Below are positions 25,085 to 32,343 of a DNA stretch of 64,000 bases, piece by piece. The stretch covers positions 2,139,766-2,203,765 of the forward strand of contig LT599017.1 in NCBI GenBank assembly GCA_900079765.1, in the 5' to 3' direction. Source of the stretch: an uncultured Eubacteriales bacterium (GTDB lineage Bacteria; Bacillota; Clostridia; Oscillospirales; Oscillospiraceae). Below the pieces are notes generated by a model. That model was not told the DNA's origin and ran no database searches. It worked only from the letters and a program-made list of their open reading frames with translations. The position numbers and the translations under genes were made by a program. The stretch's first letter is position 1. Every line of letters starts with the position of its first letter.

Positions 25085-25912
25085 CTACCGATTCTTAATC
25101 TCGCGATAGTTATCGCTGGCGGCAGCGGCGCTATTGGGCGGGAAGAACTCGTCGACCGGGAATTTGACCTGGCGGAAGATTTCGCAGGGGTCATCGTCCG
25201 AGTCGCTGCCGGTGCACTCCTTGTCGGGCACATAGTAGTCGTAGGCGGGGATGAGGAGCTGGGTATCCCGCTCCAGGCGGATGATAGAGAACTGACCCAG
25301 GGTGACGTAGGCCCGCTTGCCGTCTCCGCCGAAGAAGAGATCACTGTCGAAATAGGCGCAGATGCAGGGCGGGATGTCAGCCAGGTCGCAGTCGCAGGTG
25401 CGGCACTCGCAGACGTCCACCAGTTTCATGCCCAATACAATGGGGTCCACGGCCTCTACCACGGCGACGGGCAGATTCTCGCACATAATGGCCTGGCCCT
25501 CCACGCCGTCGGCGCAGGAGCTGGAGGAAAAGCTCTTGGCTCCCCCTTCGCTTCCGAAGAGGATGACGCGCTTATCGAACACGCACAGCCCGGTGACCTC
25601 CACGGGGCGAGCCGCGCCGACAAAGGCGTCCGCGGTCACGCGGTAGAAATAGCGGACGTCTACCGTATAGAAGCCGCGATTGAAGCTGATGGGCTCCACG
25701 TCGATGTACACGCTGATGAGCTCCGCCTTACCGGCCTTGAGGCAGAGGGCCCGGTCTATGACGTGCTTGGAGCTCTGGGTGGGGTAAAAACGCAGGTCCT
25801 CAATGCAATCCTTGTCTTTGCAGGAATCAAAGATCTTTCTCGTGTGTATACGCACGGCCTCGCGGGCGCTGGCACCTTCCTGCACTGGGCCGGGCATGAC
25901 CTTTTCAGGCAT
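25085..25912 (-). CDS. Cysteine-rich protein of unknown function
   Basis: A 275-residue soluble protein with no signal peptide or membrane span. It holds about 15 cysteines, including CKDKDC near residue 31 and the dense cluster CECRTCDCDL near 170 followed by PPCIC. Internal segments such as VYIDVEPISFNRGFYTVDVRYFYRV and YVTLGQFSIIRLERDTQLLIPAYDY look like beta-sheet repeats. I recall similar proteins in Oscillospiraceae annotated only as hypothetical. Dense cysteines and beta structure would fit a spore-coat protein or a metal-binding protein, but nothing in the neighbourhood proves it. The start follows a GGGAGGT site. It is monocistronic, with its own terminator. Confidence 0.7.
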   Translation of the reverse strand: MPEKVMPGPVQEGASAREAVRIHTRKIFDSCKDKDCIEDLRFYPTQSSKHVIDRALCLKAGKAELISVYIDVEPISFNRGFYTVDVRYFYRVTADAFVGAARPVEVTGLCVFDKRVILFGSEGGAKSFSSSSCADGVEGQAIMCENLPVAVVEAVDPIVLGMKLVDVCECRTCDCDLADIPPCICAYFDSDLFFGGDGKRAYVTLGQFSIIRLERDTQLLIPAYDYYVPDKECTGSDSDDDPCEIFRQVKFPVDEFFPPNSAAAASDNYREIKNR

Positions 25913-26029
25913 TGCAATACCTCCCTAAAGAGTAGTTTGTAAAAGGTTGGTTGCCTTCCATACCATTCTATGAGGAGCTGTCTGTTTGGTGCTTGCGGCC
26001 GATTAGGCAACTTTTATGTAAATTGACAG

Positions 26030-26058
26030 TTGTAAAGTAGAACCACTTGCTGTATAAT
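26030..26058 (+). promoter_or_regulatory. Promoter of the SepF-like gene
   Basis: TTGTAA (26030-26035), 17 bases, perfect TATAAT (26053-26058). A TTGACA seven bases further upstream is too distant to serve. Confidence 0.65.
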
Positions 26059-26100
26059 GTTAATACCAATTTAGGAAAAACATACAGGGAGGGACATACC

Positions 26101-26496
26101 GTGGAGCTACTGGACAAGCTGAAGAGACTGATTTGGGGCGAGGTCGACGGCGGCGAGGATCGCGCCGCCCCGGAATGTGGCGCGGACGTCGCCCTCTTTG
26201 AGCCCAGCTCGGGTAAGGTCATGCTGGTGAAACCCGACCTCTTTGCCAACGTGGGCCAGGTCACCGACTACCTATGCAAGGGGTATCTGGTGCTGCTGGA
26301 CCTCTCCGCAGTGACGTCTGAGGGTGCGCGGCGCATCGTGGACTTTTTGAGCGGCGCAGCTTACAGCCGGGATGGACTTCTACTGCAGGTCTCCTCCAAG
26401 GCCTACCTTCTGGCCCCTGCTACTGTGGACGTAAGCGACGGGGTCCGCCCCGCCGCGGAGGACGACTGGTCCTACGACGCTGTGTTCAACTTTTAA
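26101..26496 (+). CDS. SepF-like cell-division protein
   Basis: A 131-residue protein with the C-terminal SepF fold: VMLVKPDLFANVGQVTDYLCKGYLVLLDLSAVTSEGARRIVDFLSGAAYSRDG matches the region that dimerises and binds FtsZ, quoted here only in part by key residues G-Y-L-V-L-L-D-L and DFLSGAAY. A short N-terminal amphipathic helix (VELLDKLKRLIWGE) would anchor it to the membrane. Start GTG 26101 is set by GGGAGG eight bases upstream. SepF helps tether and align the Z-ring in Bacillota. Unlike the common arrangement it is not beside ylmE/ylmG-type genes, so it may be a second copy. Confidence 0.82.
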   Translation: MELLDKLKRLIWGEVDGGEDRAAPECGADVALFEPSSGKVMLVKPDLFANVGQVTDYLCKGYLVLLDLSAVTSEGARRIVDFLSGAAYSRDGLLLQVSSKAYLLAPATVDVSDGVRPAAEDDWSYDAVFNF

Positions 26497-26518
26497 GCAC
26501 TCACTTACTATATGCAAA

Positions 26519-26550
26519 AAAGCCCGTCTTCGTTTATGGAGACGGGCTTT
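26519..26550. terminator. Terminator between the SepF-like and DUF3048 genes
   Basis: AAAGCCCGTCT / AGACGGGCTTT, an 11-bp stem with a ten-base loop, flanked by A and T runs for both convergent genes. Confidence 0.8.
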
Positions 26551-26569
26551 ATATGTAAGGGAAAATACT

Positions 26570-27697
26570 TTACGGTAGAATTTCTACCTCCTGGTCGGTG
26601 GGGATGATATTCACATAGGTCTTGCCACGGCCGAAGACGATGGGGTTTCCATCCAGGTTGGTGTAGCGGAACTGCCCGCTGGGGTAGTCCTTCGTCCAGA
26701 GGAGGTCGATGAGCTTGCCGCCACAGGCGAAGTACCCGGTACCGCCGCTGGCGAGGTCGATGGTGACGTGGGCGTAGGAGTCCCCAGTGTAGCCCCGGCG
26801 GGCCTTCAGCACCACCACGTTGGTGACCTCCACCTGCTCCCCGGTGTTTCCATCAATATAAGGCTTGCCGTACTCCTCCACCTGGTAGAGCTTCTGCTCC
26901 GGAATATAGGTAAAAACGCCGGTCTTATAGGTGGAGTACACCGCCTTGATCGCCCCCGCGTCTACGCCGCCAGCGGGAGTGCCGTCGTCGGCGAAAGCCA
27001 TCTCGTAGTTCCAGCCCTCCTCGTGTTCATGGCGGATGTTAAGCGTGGGCAGCAGCTTTTCCATCATCTCTCCGGTGGTGACCACCGTGTGCTCCCGGCT
27101 CATGGTCTGCCGCCTGGTGGGGTCTCGCCACATGAGACCTCCCTCCACGGTGGTGCTCATATAGGGGCCACGCACCCCGTCCAGGGAGGTGACGCCCCAC
27201 TCCTTAATTTTCCCATAGGCGTCCTCTACTCCCACCACGTCGCTGCCGCCGGCGTGAATGAAGATGGCATCGTGCCCAAGGGCAAGCTGTAGGTAGTAGC
27301 TCCTGGCCGATCGGATGGAGCCCACCATACCTACGCCCTTGATGGACTGGTACACCCCCAGCATCCGGGTGATCCCCCCCTCCTCCAGGCACTCATAGAT
27401 AATGTCAGCCTGGCTCTGCCCCTGCTGAGGCAGGGCCTCCTTCAGGTTATTGAGCATGATGGCCACCGGGCGGGCGTTGACTTCCTCCTCGGTCTCCGTG
27501 GGCAGGCCAGTCAAGGGGTTCAGGGGGCCAGTGGCCTCAGGGCTGGGATCCGGAGTGACAGAGGAGCTCGGCGGAACACTCACGCTGGGGGTAGGCGTTA
27601 TGGTTGGCGCGGGGAGCGACTCCTCCTGTTCGCCGCCGCAAGACGCGAGGAGCAGAAACAGCGTAAGACACAGGGGTAGCAGCCGAAATCTCTTCAT
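26570..27697 (-). CDS. DUF3048 (YerB-like) lipoprotein
   Basis: A 375-residue exported lipoprotein. The signal peptide ends in LLASC, so the mature protein begins with a lipidated cysteine near residue 21, followed by a proline/threonine/serine-rich linker. NPLTGLP, RPVAIMLNNLKEALPQQG and YECLEEGGITRMLGVYQ are DUF3048 signatures, the family of B. subtilis YerB. Start 27697 is chosen because GGAGG precedes it and the signal peptide begins there. Function is unknown; its surface location fits cell-wall or spore-related work. It is separated from mgtA by 80 bases. Confidence 0.88.
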   Translation of the reverse strand: MKRFRLLPLCLTLFLLLASCGGEQEESLPAPTITPTPSVSVPPSSSVTPDPSPEATGPLNPLTGLPTETEEEVNARPVAIMLNNLKEALPQQGQSQADIIYECLEEGGITRMLGVYQSIKGVGMVGSIRSARSYYLQLALGHDAIFIHAGGSDVVGVEDAYGKIKEWGVTSLDGVRGPYMSTTVEGGLMWRDPTRRQTMSREHTVVTTGEMMEKLLPTLNIRHEHEEGWNYEMAFADDGTPAGGVDAGAIKAVYSTYKTGVFTYIPEQKLYQVEEYGKPYIDGNTGEQVEVTNVVVLKARRGYTGDSYAHVTIDLASGGTGYFACGGKLIDLLWTKDYPSGQFRYTNLDGNPIVFGRGKTYVNIIPTDQEVEILP

Positions 27698-27777
27698 AAG
27701 CCGGGCCTCCGATTTGAAAGGATTTTCTCTATCATACCCTCCGCGGGAAGATTCTGTCAAGGAGCGCCCGCATACTG

Positions 27778-30408
27778 TTAGATCCACTCACCCCACCGTC
27801 TGACATATGCGCGTTTCACAAGCTGGCTCGCCACACAGTAGCCCAGACATAGGAGGACAAGCCACGGCAGAAACAGCAGCGGCATCTGAGCCAGGTCCAG
27901 GTGGCGGGAGAGACCCGTAAACCCGATTGCCAGCGCCACCGCGCTGACAAGGCCGGTGGACAGGGCCAAAGGCCGGGAGGCGCGGCTCTGGAAAAAGGGC
28001 AGCTTTTCGGTACGGATCATGTGCACCACCAGAATCTGGGACAGGGTACCGAAGATAAAGCAGCCGCAGTGGAAGAGAGCGGCGTTAGTGGCGCTGTTCG
28101 CCCCCATTGCCCACCACAAAATCGCGTAGAGGGCAATGTCAAAGAGGGAGCTCAAGGGGCCCATGACTACCATGAACCGCTGAATGCTCTTGGTGTCCCA
28201 CTTGTGGGCGGATTTGATATAGGAGGGGTCCATCCGGTCAAAGGGGATACCGATCTGGGCAAAGTCGCACAGCAGGTTTTGAATCAGGATGTGCACCGGC
28301 AGCAAGGGCAAAAATGGCAGAAAAATGCTTGCCGCCATGAGGGAGATCATATTGCCGAAGTTGCCGCTGGCCGCCATCTTGATATACTTTATGATATTGC
28401 CGAAGGTCCTGCGGCCCTCCACCACGCCCTGCTCCAGGACCATCAGGTCCTTTTTCAAGAGGATGATGTCGGCAGTCTCCTTGGCAATATCCACGGCGGA
28501 ATCCACGCTGATGCCCACGTCGGCCTGGTGCATGGCGGGCGCGTCATTGATGCCGTCCCCCATGTAGCCCACGGTGTGGCCGTTTTTTTGGAACGCGGCC
28601 ACCACCCGCTCCTTCTGGGCAGGGGAGAGCTTGGAGAAAAGGCGGCAGGTCTCTACAGCCTTACTGAGTGCGGCATCATCCATGCCCTCAACGTCCCGCC
28701 CAGTTAGGCGATGAGACAGGTCCACCCCCACCCTCTCGCAGACCTTGACGGCTACACCCTCGCTATCTCCAGTGAGGACGGCCACATGTACGCCATGCTC
28801 CGCTAGAGCGGTGATGGCCGCCGCAGCGCTCTCCTTAGGTGGGTCCAGGAACCCGATGAACCCAAGCATAACCAGATCGCGCTCGTCCTCCGCCCCGAAA
28901 CGGTCCCGCCCGGGCAGCTCGTTTCGTTGGGCCACGGCGATCATCCGCAGCCCCCCCCGGTTCTGCTCCTCATAGACCTCCATGGCCTCTTTTTTCAGTT
29001 CCTCGGTGAGGGGCTCTATTTTCCCGTTGAACTCGGCCCAGGCGCAGACGGAGAAAATCTCTTCCACCGCGCCTTTGGTGATGAGCTGGCGCTTACCGGA
29101 GGTATCCTCGAGAATAACGCTCATGCGCCGCCGTGTGAAGTCGAAGGGGATCTCGTCCACCCGGGTGTAGGTCTCCTTCATGCCCTCCAAGCCGTTTTCA
29201 TGGGCGCGGTTGATGATAGCCAGGTCTATAAGGTTCTTCAGCCCGGTCTGAAAGTAACTGTTGAGGTAGGCGTGGCGCAGGATGCGGGGGTTATCATTCC
29301 CGTGGAGGTCCATGTAACGCTCCAGAACGACCCGATCCTCCGTGAGGGTGCCCGTCTTGTCGGTACACAGCACGTCCATCTCCCCAAAGGTCTGGATGGC
29401 GGAGAGGGTCTTGACAATGGTCTGGTGCTTTGCCATGGACACGGCCCCCTTTGCCAGGGTGGAGGACATGATCATGGGCAGCATCTCGGGGGTAAGGCCC
29501 ACCGCCACAGAGATAGCAAAGAGAAAAGCGCTCATCCAATCATTTTTCGTGATACCGTTCACCACAAAGATGACGGGCACCATCACCAGCATGAAACGGA
29601 TGAGCAGGCGGCTCACAGAGTCCACGCCCCGCTCAAAACTGTTCTTGGCCCGGTCGCCCGTTAGGCTCTGGGCCATTGAGCCGAAATAGGTGTCGTTCCC
29701 CGTGGCAAGGAGGACGGCCCGGGCACTGCCGCTGACCATGTTGGAGCCCATAAAGCCGATATTGGCAAGATCGGTGACAGCCTCCGCTCCGCCCTGGGGG
29801 AGCTGGGCGAACTTCTCCACCGGGTTCGACTCGCCCGTGAGGGCGGCCTGAGCCAGGAAGGCGTCCTTCGCAGTGAGGAACCGCACATCGCCGGGGACAA
29901 TGTCCCCGGCGGAGAGAAGCACCACGTCCCCCGGCACCAGTACGTCGATGCTCACGGAGACCGTCTTTCCGTCCCGCAGCACGTCGGCCTGGTTGGAAAT
30001 CATCTTGGACAGCCGCGCCGCCGCGCTGTTGGACCGCTCCCCCTGGAAAAAGGAGATGCCGGTGGAAAGCATAACCAGGCCCAAAATAATGCCCGCCGTG
30101 ACAAAGTCCTTCTTCGCGGAGAACACTACGTCGGTGAGGAAGGTGATGACTGCGATAAGCAGCAGCACCAGGTTAAAGGGGTTTGCTACCGCCTCCATCA
30201 GGCGATAAAGCGGCCCATGGGTTCGGCCCGAGGTGATGACGTTGGGGCCGAATTCGTCTAGCTTTTCCTCCGCGGCCTGGGCCGTCAGGCCGGAGGACGC
30301 GCTCTCCAGGCGAGTTAAAAGCTCCTCTTCTCGGAGCATGGCAAGCTCCCGCAGAGAGGTTTCGCTTCCTCTCCTGCGGGCAAAGGCTTTTGCGTTGTCT
30401 TTCTTCAT
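27778..30408 (-). CDS. mgtA: Magnesium-translocating P-type ATPase
   Basis: An 876-residue P3B-type ATPase importing Mg2+. The phosphorylated aspartate is residue 350 in CTDKTGTLTEDRV; ALTGES (about 189-194) is the dephosphorylation loop, and VGLTPEMLPMI is the membrane motif characteristic of MgtA/MgtB. GDGINDAPAMHQADVGI is the hinge that follows. About ten spans can be drawn. The start is set at 30408, behind AAGGAAGGA; the open frame extends upstream but covers the leader. A separate leader ORF with a strong ribosome site precedes it, so expression is probably regulated by leader translation. No M-box riboswitch was seen. Confidence 0.95.
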   Translation of the reverse strand: MKKDNAKAFARRRGSETSLRELAMLREEELLTRLESASSGLTAQAAEEKLDEFGPNVITSGRTHGPLYRLMEAVANPFNLVLLLIAVITFLTDVVFSAKKDFVTAGIILGLVMLSTGISFFQGERSNSAAARLSKMISNQADVLRDGKTVSVSIDVLVPGDVVLLSAGDIVPGDVRFLTAKDAFLAQAALTGESNPVEKFAQLPQGGAEAVTDLANIGFMGSNMVSGSARAVLLATGNDTYFGSMAQSLTGDRAKNSFERGVDSVSRLLIRFMLVMVPVIFVVNGITKNDWMSAFLFAISVAVGLTPEMLPMIMSSTLAKGAVSMAKHQTIVKTLSAIQTFGEMDVLCTDKTGTLTEDRVVLERYMDLHGNDNPRILRHAYLNSYFQTGLKNLIDLAIINRAHENGLEGMKETYTRVDEIPFDFTRRRMSVILEDTSGKRQLITKGAVEEIFSVCAWAEFNGKIEPLTEELKKEAMEVYEEQNRGGLRMIAVAQRNELPGRDRFGAEDERDLVMLGFIGFLDPPKESAAAAITALAEHGVHVAVLTGDSEGVAVKVCERVGVDLSHRLTGRDVEGMDDAALSKAVETCRLFSKLSPAQKERVVAAFQKNGHTVGYMGDGINDAPAMHQADVGISVDSAVDIAKETADIILLKKDLMVLEQGVVEGRRTFGNIIKYIKMAASGNFGNMISLMAASIFLPFLPLLPVHILIQNLLCDFAQIGIPFDRMDPSYIKSAHKWDTKSIQRFMVVMGPLSSLFDIALYAILWWAMGANSATNAALFHCGCFIFGTLSQILVVHMIRTEKLPFFQSRASRPLALSTGLVSAVALAIGFTGLSRHLDLAQMPLLFLPWLVLLCLGYCVASQLVKRAYVRRWGEWI

Positions 30409-30458
30409 TTCTGTTCCTTCCTTTCGCTGTGATCGCAGCGTAAAGGACGGGTCTTGCG

Positions 30459-30560
30459 TCAGGCGCGGGAAATGGCAAGGCACAATGGCGACCCAGGGTC
30501 GCCGTCGCCTTGCTCGTATCCGGCCCAACTGCGGCCGTCCCCGCTACTTCGGTCTGCCAT
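30459..30560 (-). CDS. Leader ORF upstream of mgtA (33 residues)
   Basis: On the minus strand GGGAGGTGAC sits eight bases before an ATG at 30560 that opens 33 codons, ending at TGA 50 bases ahead of the mgtA start. The middle reads EQGDGDPGSPLC, with acidic and proline codons next to each other, and a perfect 7-bp hairpin (30487-30503) lies within those codons. Enterobacterial mgtA is controlled by a short leader peptide (MgtL) whose acidic/proline stretch destabilises ribosomes at low Mg2+; the layout here is analogous but the sequence is unrelated. It could instead be a coincidental ORF in an untranslated leader. Confidence 0.5.
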   Translation of the reverse strand: MADRSSGDGRSWAGYEQGDGDPGSPLCLAISRA

Positions 30561-30584
30561 TGCGTGTCACCTCCCTTTTTTACT

Positions 30585-30613
30585 ATTTTAGCACAGTTTA
30601 CCCATTAGGCCAA
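30585..30613 (-). promoter_or_regulatory. Promoter of the mgtA leader
   Basis: On the minus strand TTGGCC (30608-30613), 17 bases, TAAAAT (30585-30590), about 25 bases ahead of the leader ORF. Confidence 0.5.
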
Positions 30614-30652
30614 GCCCGATCCTTTTCCTTTGCGAAAAAAAGAAAAAGTGAG

Positions 30653-30681
30653 TTGACAAACCGGCCCCGTGCCGCTATAAT
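30653..30681 (+). promoter_or_regulatory. Consensus promoter of tRNA-Leu
   Basis: A perfect TTGACA (30653-30658), 17 bases, perfect TATAAT (30676-30681). Confidence 0.9.
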
Positions 30682-30715
30682 AATCAAGCGGCCTTTCCTA
30701 AGAGGCCGCATATAT

Positions 30716-30801
30716 GCGGATGTGCTGGAACTGGTAGACTGGCTAGCTTGAGGTGCTAGTGTCCCATGGACGTGCGGGTTCGAGTCCCGCCATCCGCACC
30801 A
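30716..30801 (+). tRNA. tRNA-Leu(GAG)
   Basis: A class II tRNA with long variable arm: acceptor GCGGATG/CATCCGC, anticodon loop CTTGAGG (anticodon GAG, reading CUC/CUU), T arm GGGTTCGAGTCCC and encoded CCA. Confidence 0.96.
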
Positions 30802-30843
30802 AATCCCGAAGTCTTGATTTGTCAGGACTTCGGGATTTTTCTT
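30802..30843 (+). terminator. Terminator of tRNA-Leu
   Basis: AATCCCGAAGTC / GACTTCGGGATT, a perfect 12-bp stem, then TTTTTC and more T. Confidence 0.88.
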
Positions 30844-31180
30844 TTGTTTTCAATGGGCTTATGAGGTGCTTATGTAAACACATTTTTTATTGACTACAAA
30901 TTTTATGGATAAATATAATTACTCAAAATGCGAATGAAAACTCGGAGTTCCTCCCTACTCGATCTGGCGCAGGTAGAATTGGCCGAGATCGGATGAGGGT
31001 AGCCCTGATTCGTGCAATAGGCCGGGTAAGAGGAGTGATAGTAGCTCCACCCACAGAGCCGCTATCACAAAGAGAGAAGGCGCGACAGGCCGCCCCGCCA
31101 CGGCCCTTCTTGATTATCCCGGTCTTAAAATGATGAATAGGTTGGTATTTGCTGCATCGCCCAAAAAGCTGGTTATCTTT
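30844..31180. other. Gene-free relic stretch
   Basis: No supportable gene. The first 80 bases are AT-rich; 30940-31130 is suddenly GC-richer with several short inverted repeats. The one long frame (minus, 30923-31258) lacks a ribosome site and a recognisable domain. It looks like a decayed fragment of a mobile element beside a tRNA gene, but no family can be named. Confidence 0.35.
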
Positions 31181-31189
31181 TGTCGCTCT

Positions 31190-31217
31190 TTGCACTGGCC
31201 TAGCGATGTGGTATAAT
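31190..31217 (+). promoter_or_regulatory. Promoter of the small membrane protein gene
   Basis: TTGCAC (31190-31195), 16 bases ending in TGG, TATAAT (31212-31217). Confidence 0.6.
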
Positions 31218-31259
31218 TGAAGCAAACACTTTTGATTTTTATACTTGATGGGGGACATG

Positions 31260-31577
31260 ATGAAAAAAATTGTATATTATATGCCCGCGATTATCTTTAC
31301 AGTTTTTTATGGCTCAGTAGTAGTTGGCGGCGGCATTGGTATTATTTCGCCAATTGTTATAGTTTGGCTGGTATTGTTTTTAATAGGTGGCATTCTTTTA
31401 AGTAAAAATGTGTTTTGGGGTAGTTTATTTGGAGCATTACCTGCAATTAGCCTGATTTATATGGGGACAAAAGAAACAGGACAAATTATTAATGAAATGC
31501 CAATCGGGATTATTGTTCTGATTTTTTATATTATTTGTGGCGGTTATGTATTCTATAAGAGTAAGAAAAAAGTATAA
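31260..31577 (+). CDS. Small membrane protein, unrecognised
   Basis: A 105-residue, very hydrophobic protein with three or four membrane spans (around YMPAIIFTVFYGSVVVGG, IVIVWLVLFLIGGILL and IGIIVLIFYIICGGYVFY) and a basic C-terminus (KSKKKV). ATG 31260 is preferred since GGGGGA lies just upstream; ATGs at 31248 and 31257 are in frame. It has a good extended -10 promoter. Codon use is AT-rich, unlike the flanking housekeeping genes, suggesting transfer. I do not recognise the family and propose no function. Confidence 0.65.
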   Translation: MKKIVYYMPAIIFTVFYGSVVVGGGIGIISPIVIVWLVLFLIGGILLSKNVFWGSLFGALPAISLIYMGTKETGQIINEMPIGIIVLIFYIICGGYVFYKSKKKV

Positions 31578-31905
31578 GGTCTGTTAAATGAGCATAATGT
31601 GAAAAACCGCCCCCGGGGAAGCAATCCCCAGGGCAGTTAACCTTCCTCAAAAGAGTATAGAGAAAGCCGGACGCCCGCTCTCGACGTCCGGCCTACTCTA
31701 AAGAGGATGAAATGAAAAAGAAACTGTTCCTTGCAGATATTATGATACCCAAGAGATGTTAAGCAAAAAAGCAAAAGATGTTACGGCAAAATTAAATATA
31801 TAGAAGTAAATGACCCTAGCCAGGACGATAAATCCAGGCCGGGGGCTATTTTTATGCCACGTTAAATTAAGTTTTCCCGAAAAGACTTTCAAAACATTGA
31901 TAAGG
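31578..31905. other. Gene-free stretch with hairpins and a short gene relic
   Basis: Two imperfect GC hairpins (about 31611-31636 and 31668-31692, the latter GCCGGACG...CGTCCGGC) are followed by a relic: ATG 31712 with a GAGGATG site reads 16 codons to a stop, while the +2 frame continues DTQEMLSKKAKDVTAKLNI to a stop near 31803. This suggests a frameshifted remnant of an unidentified small gene. Confidence 0.35.
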
Positions 31906-31909
31906 CTCC

Positions 31910-31938
31910 TTGACAAGTGCAGACTACTATGATAGTCT
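31910..31938 (+). promoter_or_regulatory. Promoter of the blaI-like operon
   Basis: A perfect TTGACA (31910-31915), 17 bases, TAGTCT (31933-31938). The -10 box lies inside the first operator. Confidence 0.7.
31922..31937. promoter_or_regulatory. BlaI-type operator 1
   Basis: GACTACTATGATAGTC, a near-perfect palindrome of the GACTA...TAGTC type bound by BlaI/MecI/CopY repressors, overlapping the promoter. Confidence 0.65.
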
Positions 31939-31950
31939 ATGACTGCAAAA

Positions 31951-31966
31951 GACTATTGCAATAGTC
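31951..31966. promoter_or_regulatory. BlaI-type operator 2
   Basis: GACTATTGCAATAGTC, a perfect 16-bp palindrome with the same half-sites as operator 1, centred 29 bases downstream of it and just ahead of the ribosome site. Confidence 0.7.
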
Positions 31967-31982
31967 CGAAGGGGGTATTTGT

Positions 31983-32342
31983 ATGGATATCAAGCTGTTT
32001 GATTCCGAGCTAAAGATCATGGAGGTTTTATGGGAACAGGGTAATTTGCCTGCCCGCGACATCGTGGACGTATTGACAGAGCGTGTGGGCTGGAACAAAA
32101 ATACCACCTACACGGTTATTAAAAAATGCATTGAGAAGGGCGCTATTGAACGGGAAGAACCCGGTTTTATTTGTAAGCCGCTGGTCACCAGAGACGAAGT
32201 ACAGCAGAGTGAAACGGAGCAGCTTATTGATAAAATGTTTGGCGGTTCCAGTGAGCTTTTCTTTTCGGCGTTCCTCAAAAATCAGGGCATCTCAGATGAG
32301 GAAGCCAAACGACTTGCCAAGCTGATTGAGGGGGCAAAATAG
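31983..32342 (+). CDS. BlaI/MecI/CopY-family repressor
   Basis: A 119-residue winged-helix dimeric repressor. ELKIMEVLWEQGNLPARDIVDVLTERVGWNKNTTYTVIKKCIEKGAIERE is the DNA-binding half (key residues VGWNKNTTYTVI form the recognition helix), and the C-terminal helices dimerise. In this family the repressor is cleaved when the partner M56 membrane protease is activated. Twin palindromes in its own promoter show autoregulation. It is followed almost directly by the M56 gene, as in bla/mec systems. The signal is unknown since no beta-lactamase gene is near. Confidence 0.93.
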   Translation: MDIKLFDSELKIMEVLWEQGNLPARDIVDVLTERVGWNKNTTYTVIKKCIEKGAIEREEPGFICKPLVTRDEVQQSETEQLIDKMFGGSSELFFSAFLKNQGISDEEAKRLAKLIEGAK

Positions 32343-32343
32343 A

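Noticed and set aside
24925-25344. 139-codon minus-strand frame at the end of the cysteine-rich gene
   Set aside because: Serine/threonine/proline-rich shadow frame that crosses two terminators.
30409-30600. M-box riboswitch ahead of mgtA
   Set aside because: No M-box core elements; the leader instead carries a short ORF and a small hairpin.
30923-31258. 111-codon minus-strand frame after tRNA-Leu
   Set aside because: No ribosome site or recognisable domain; composition suggests relic non-coding DNA.
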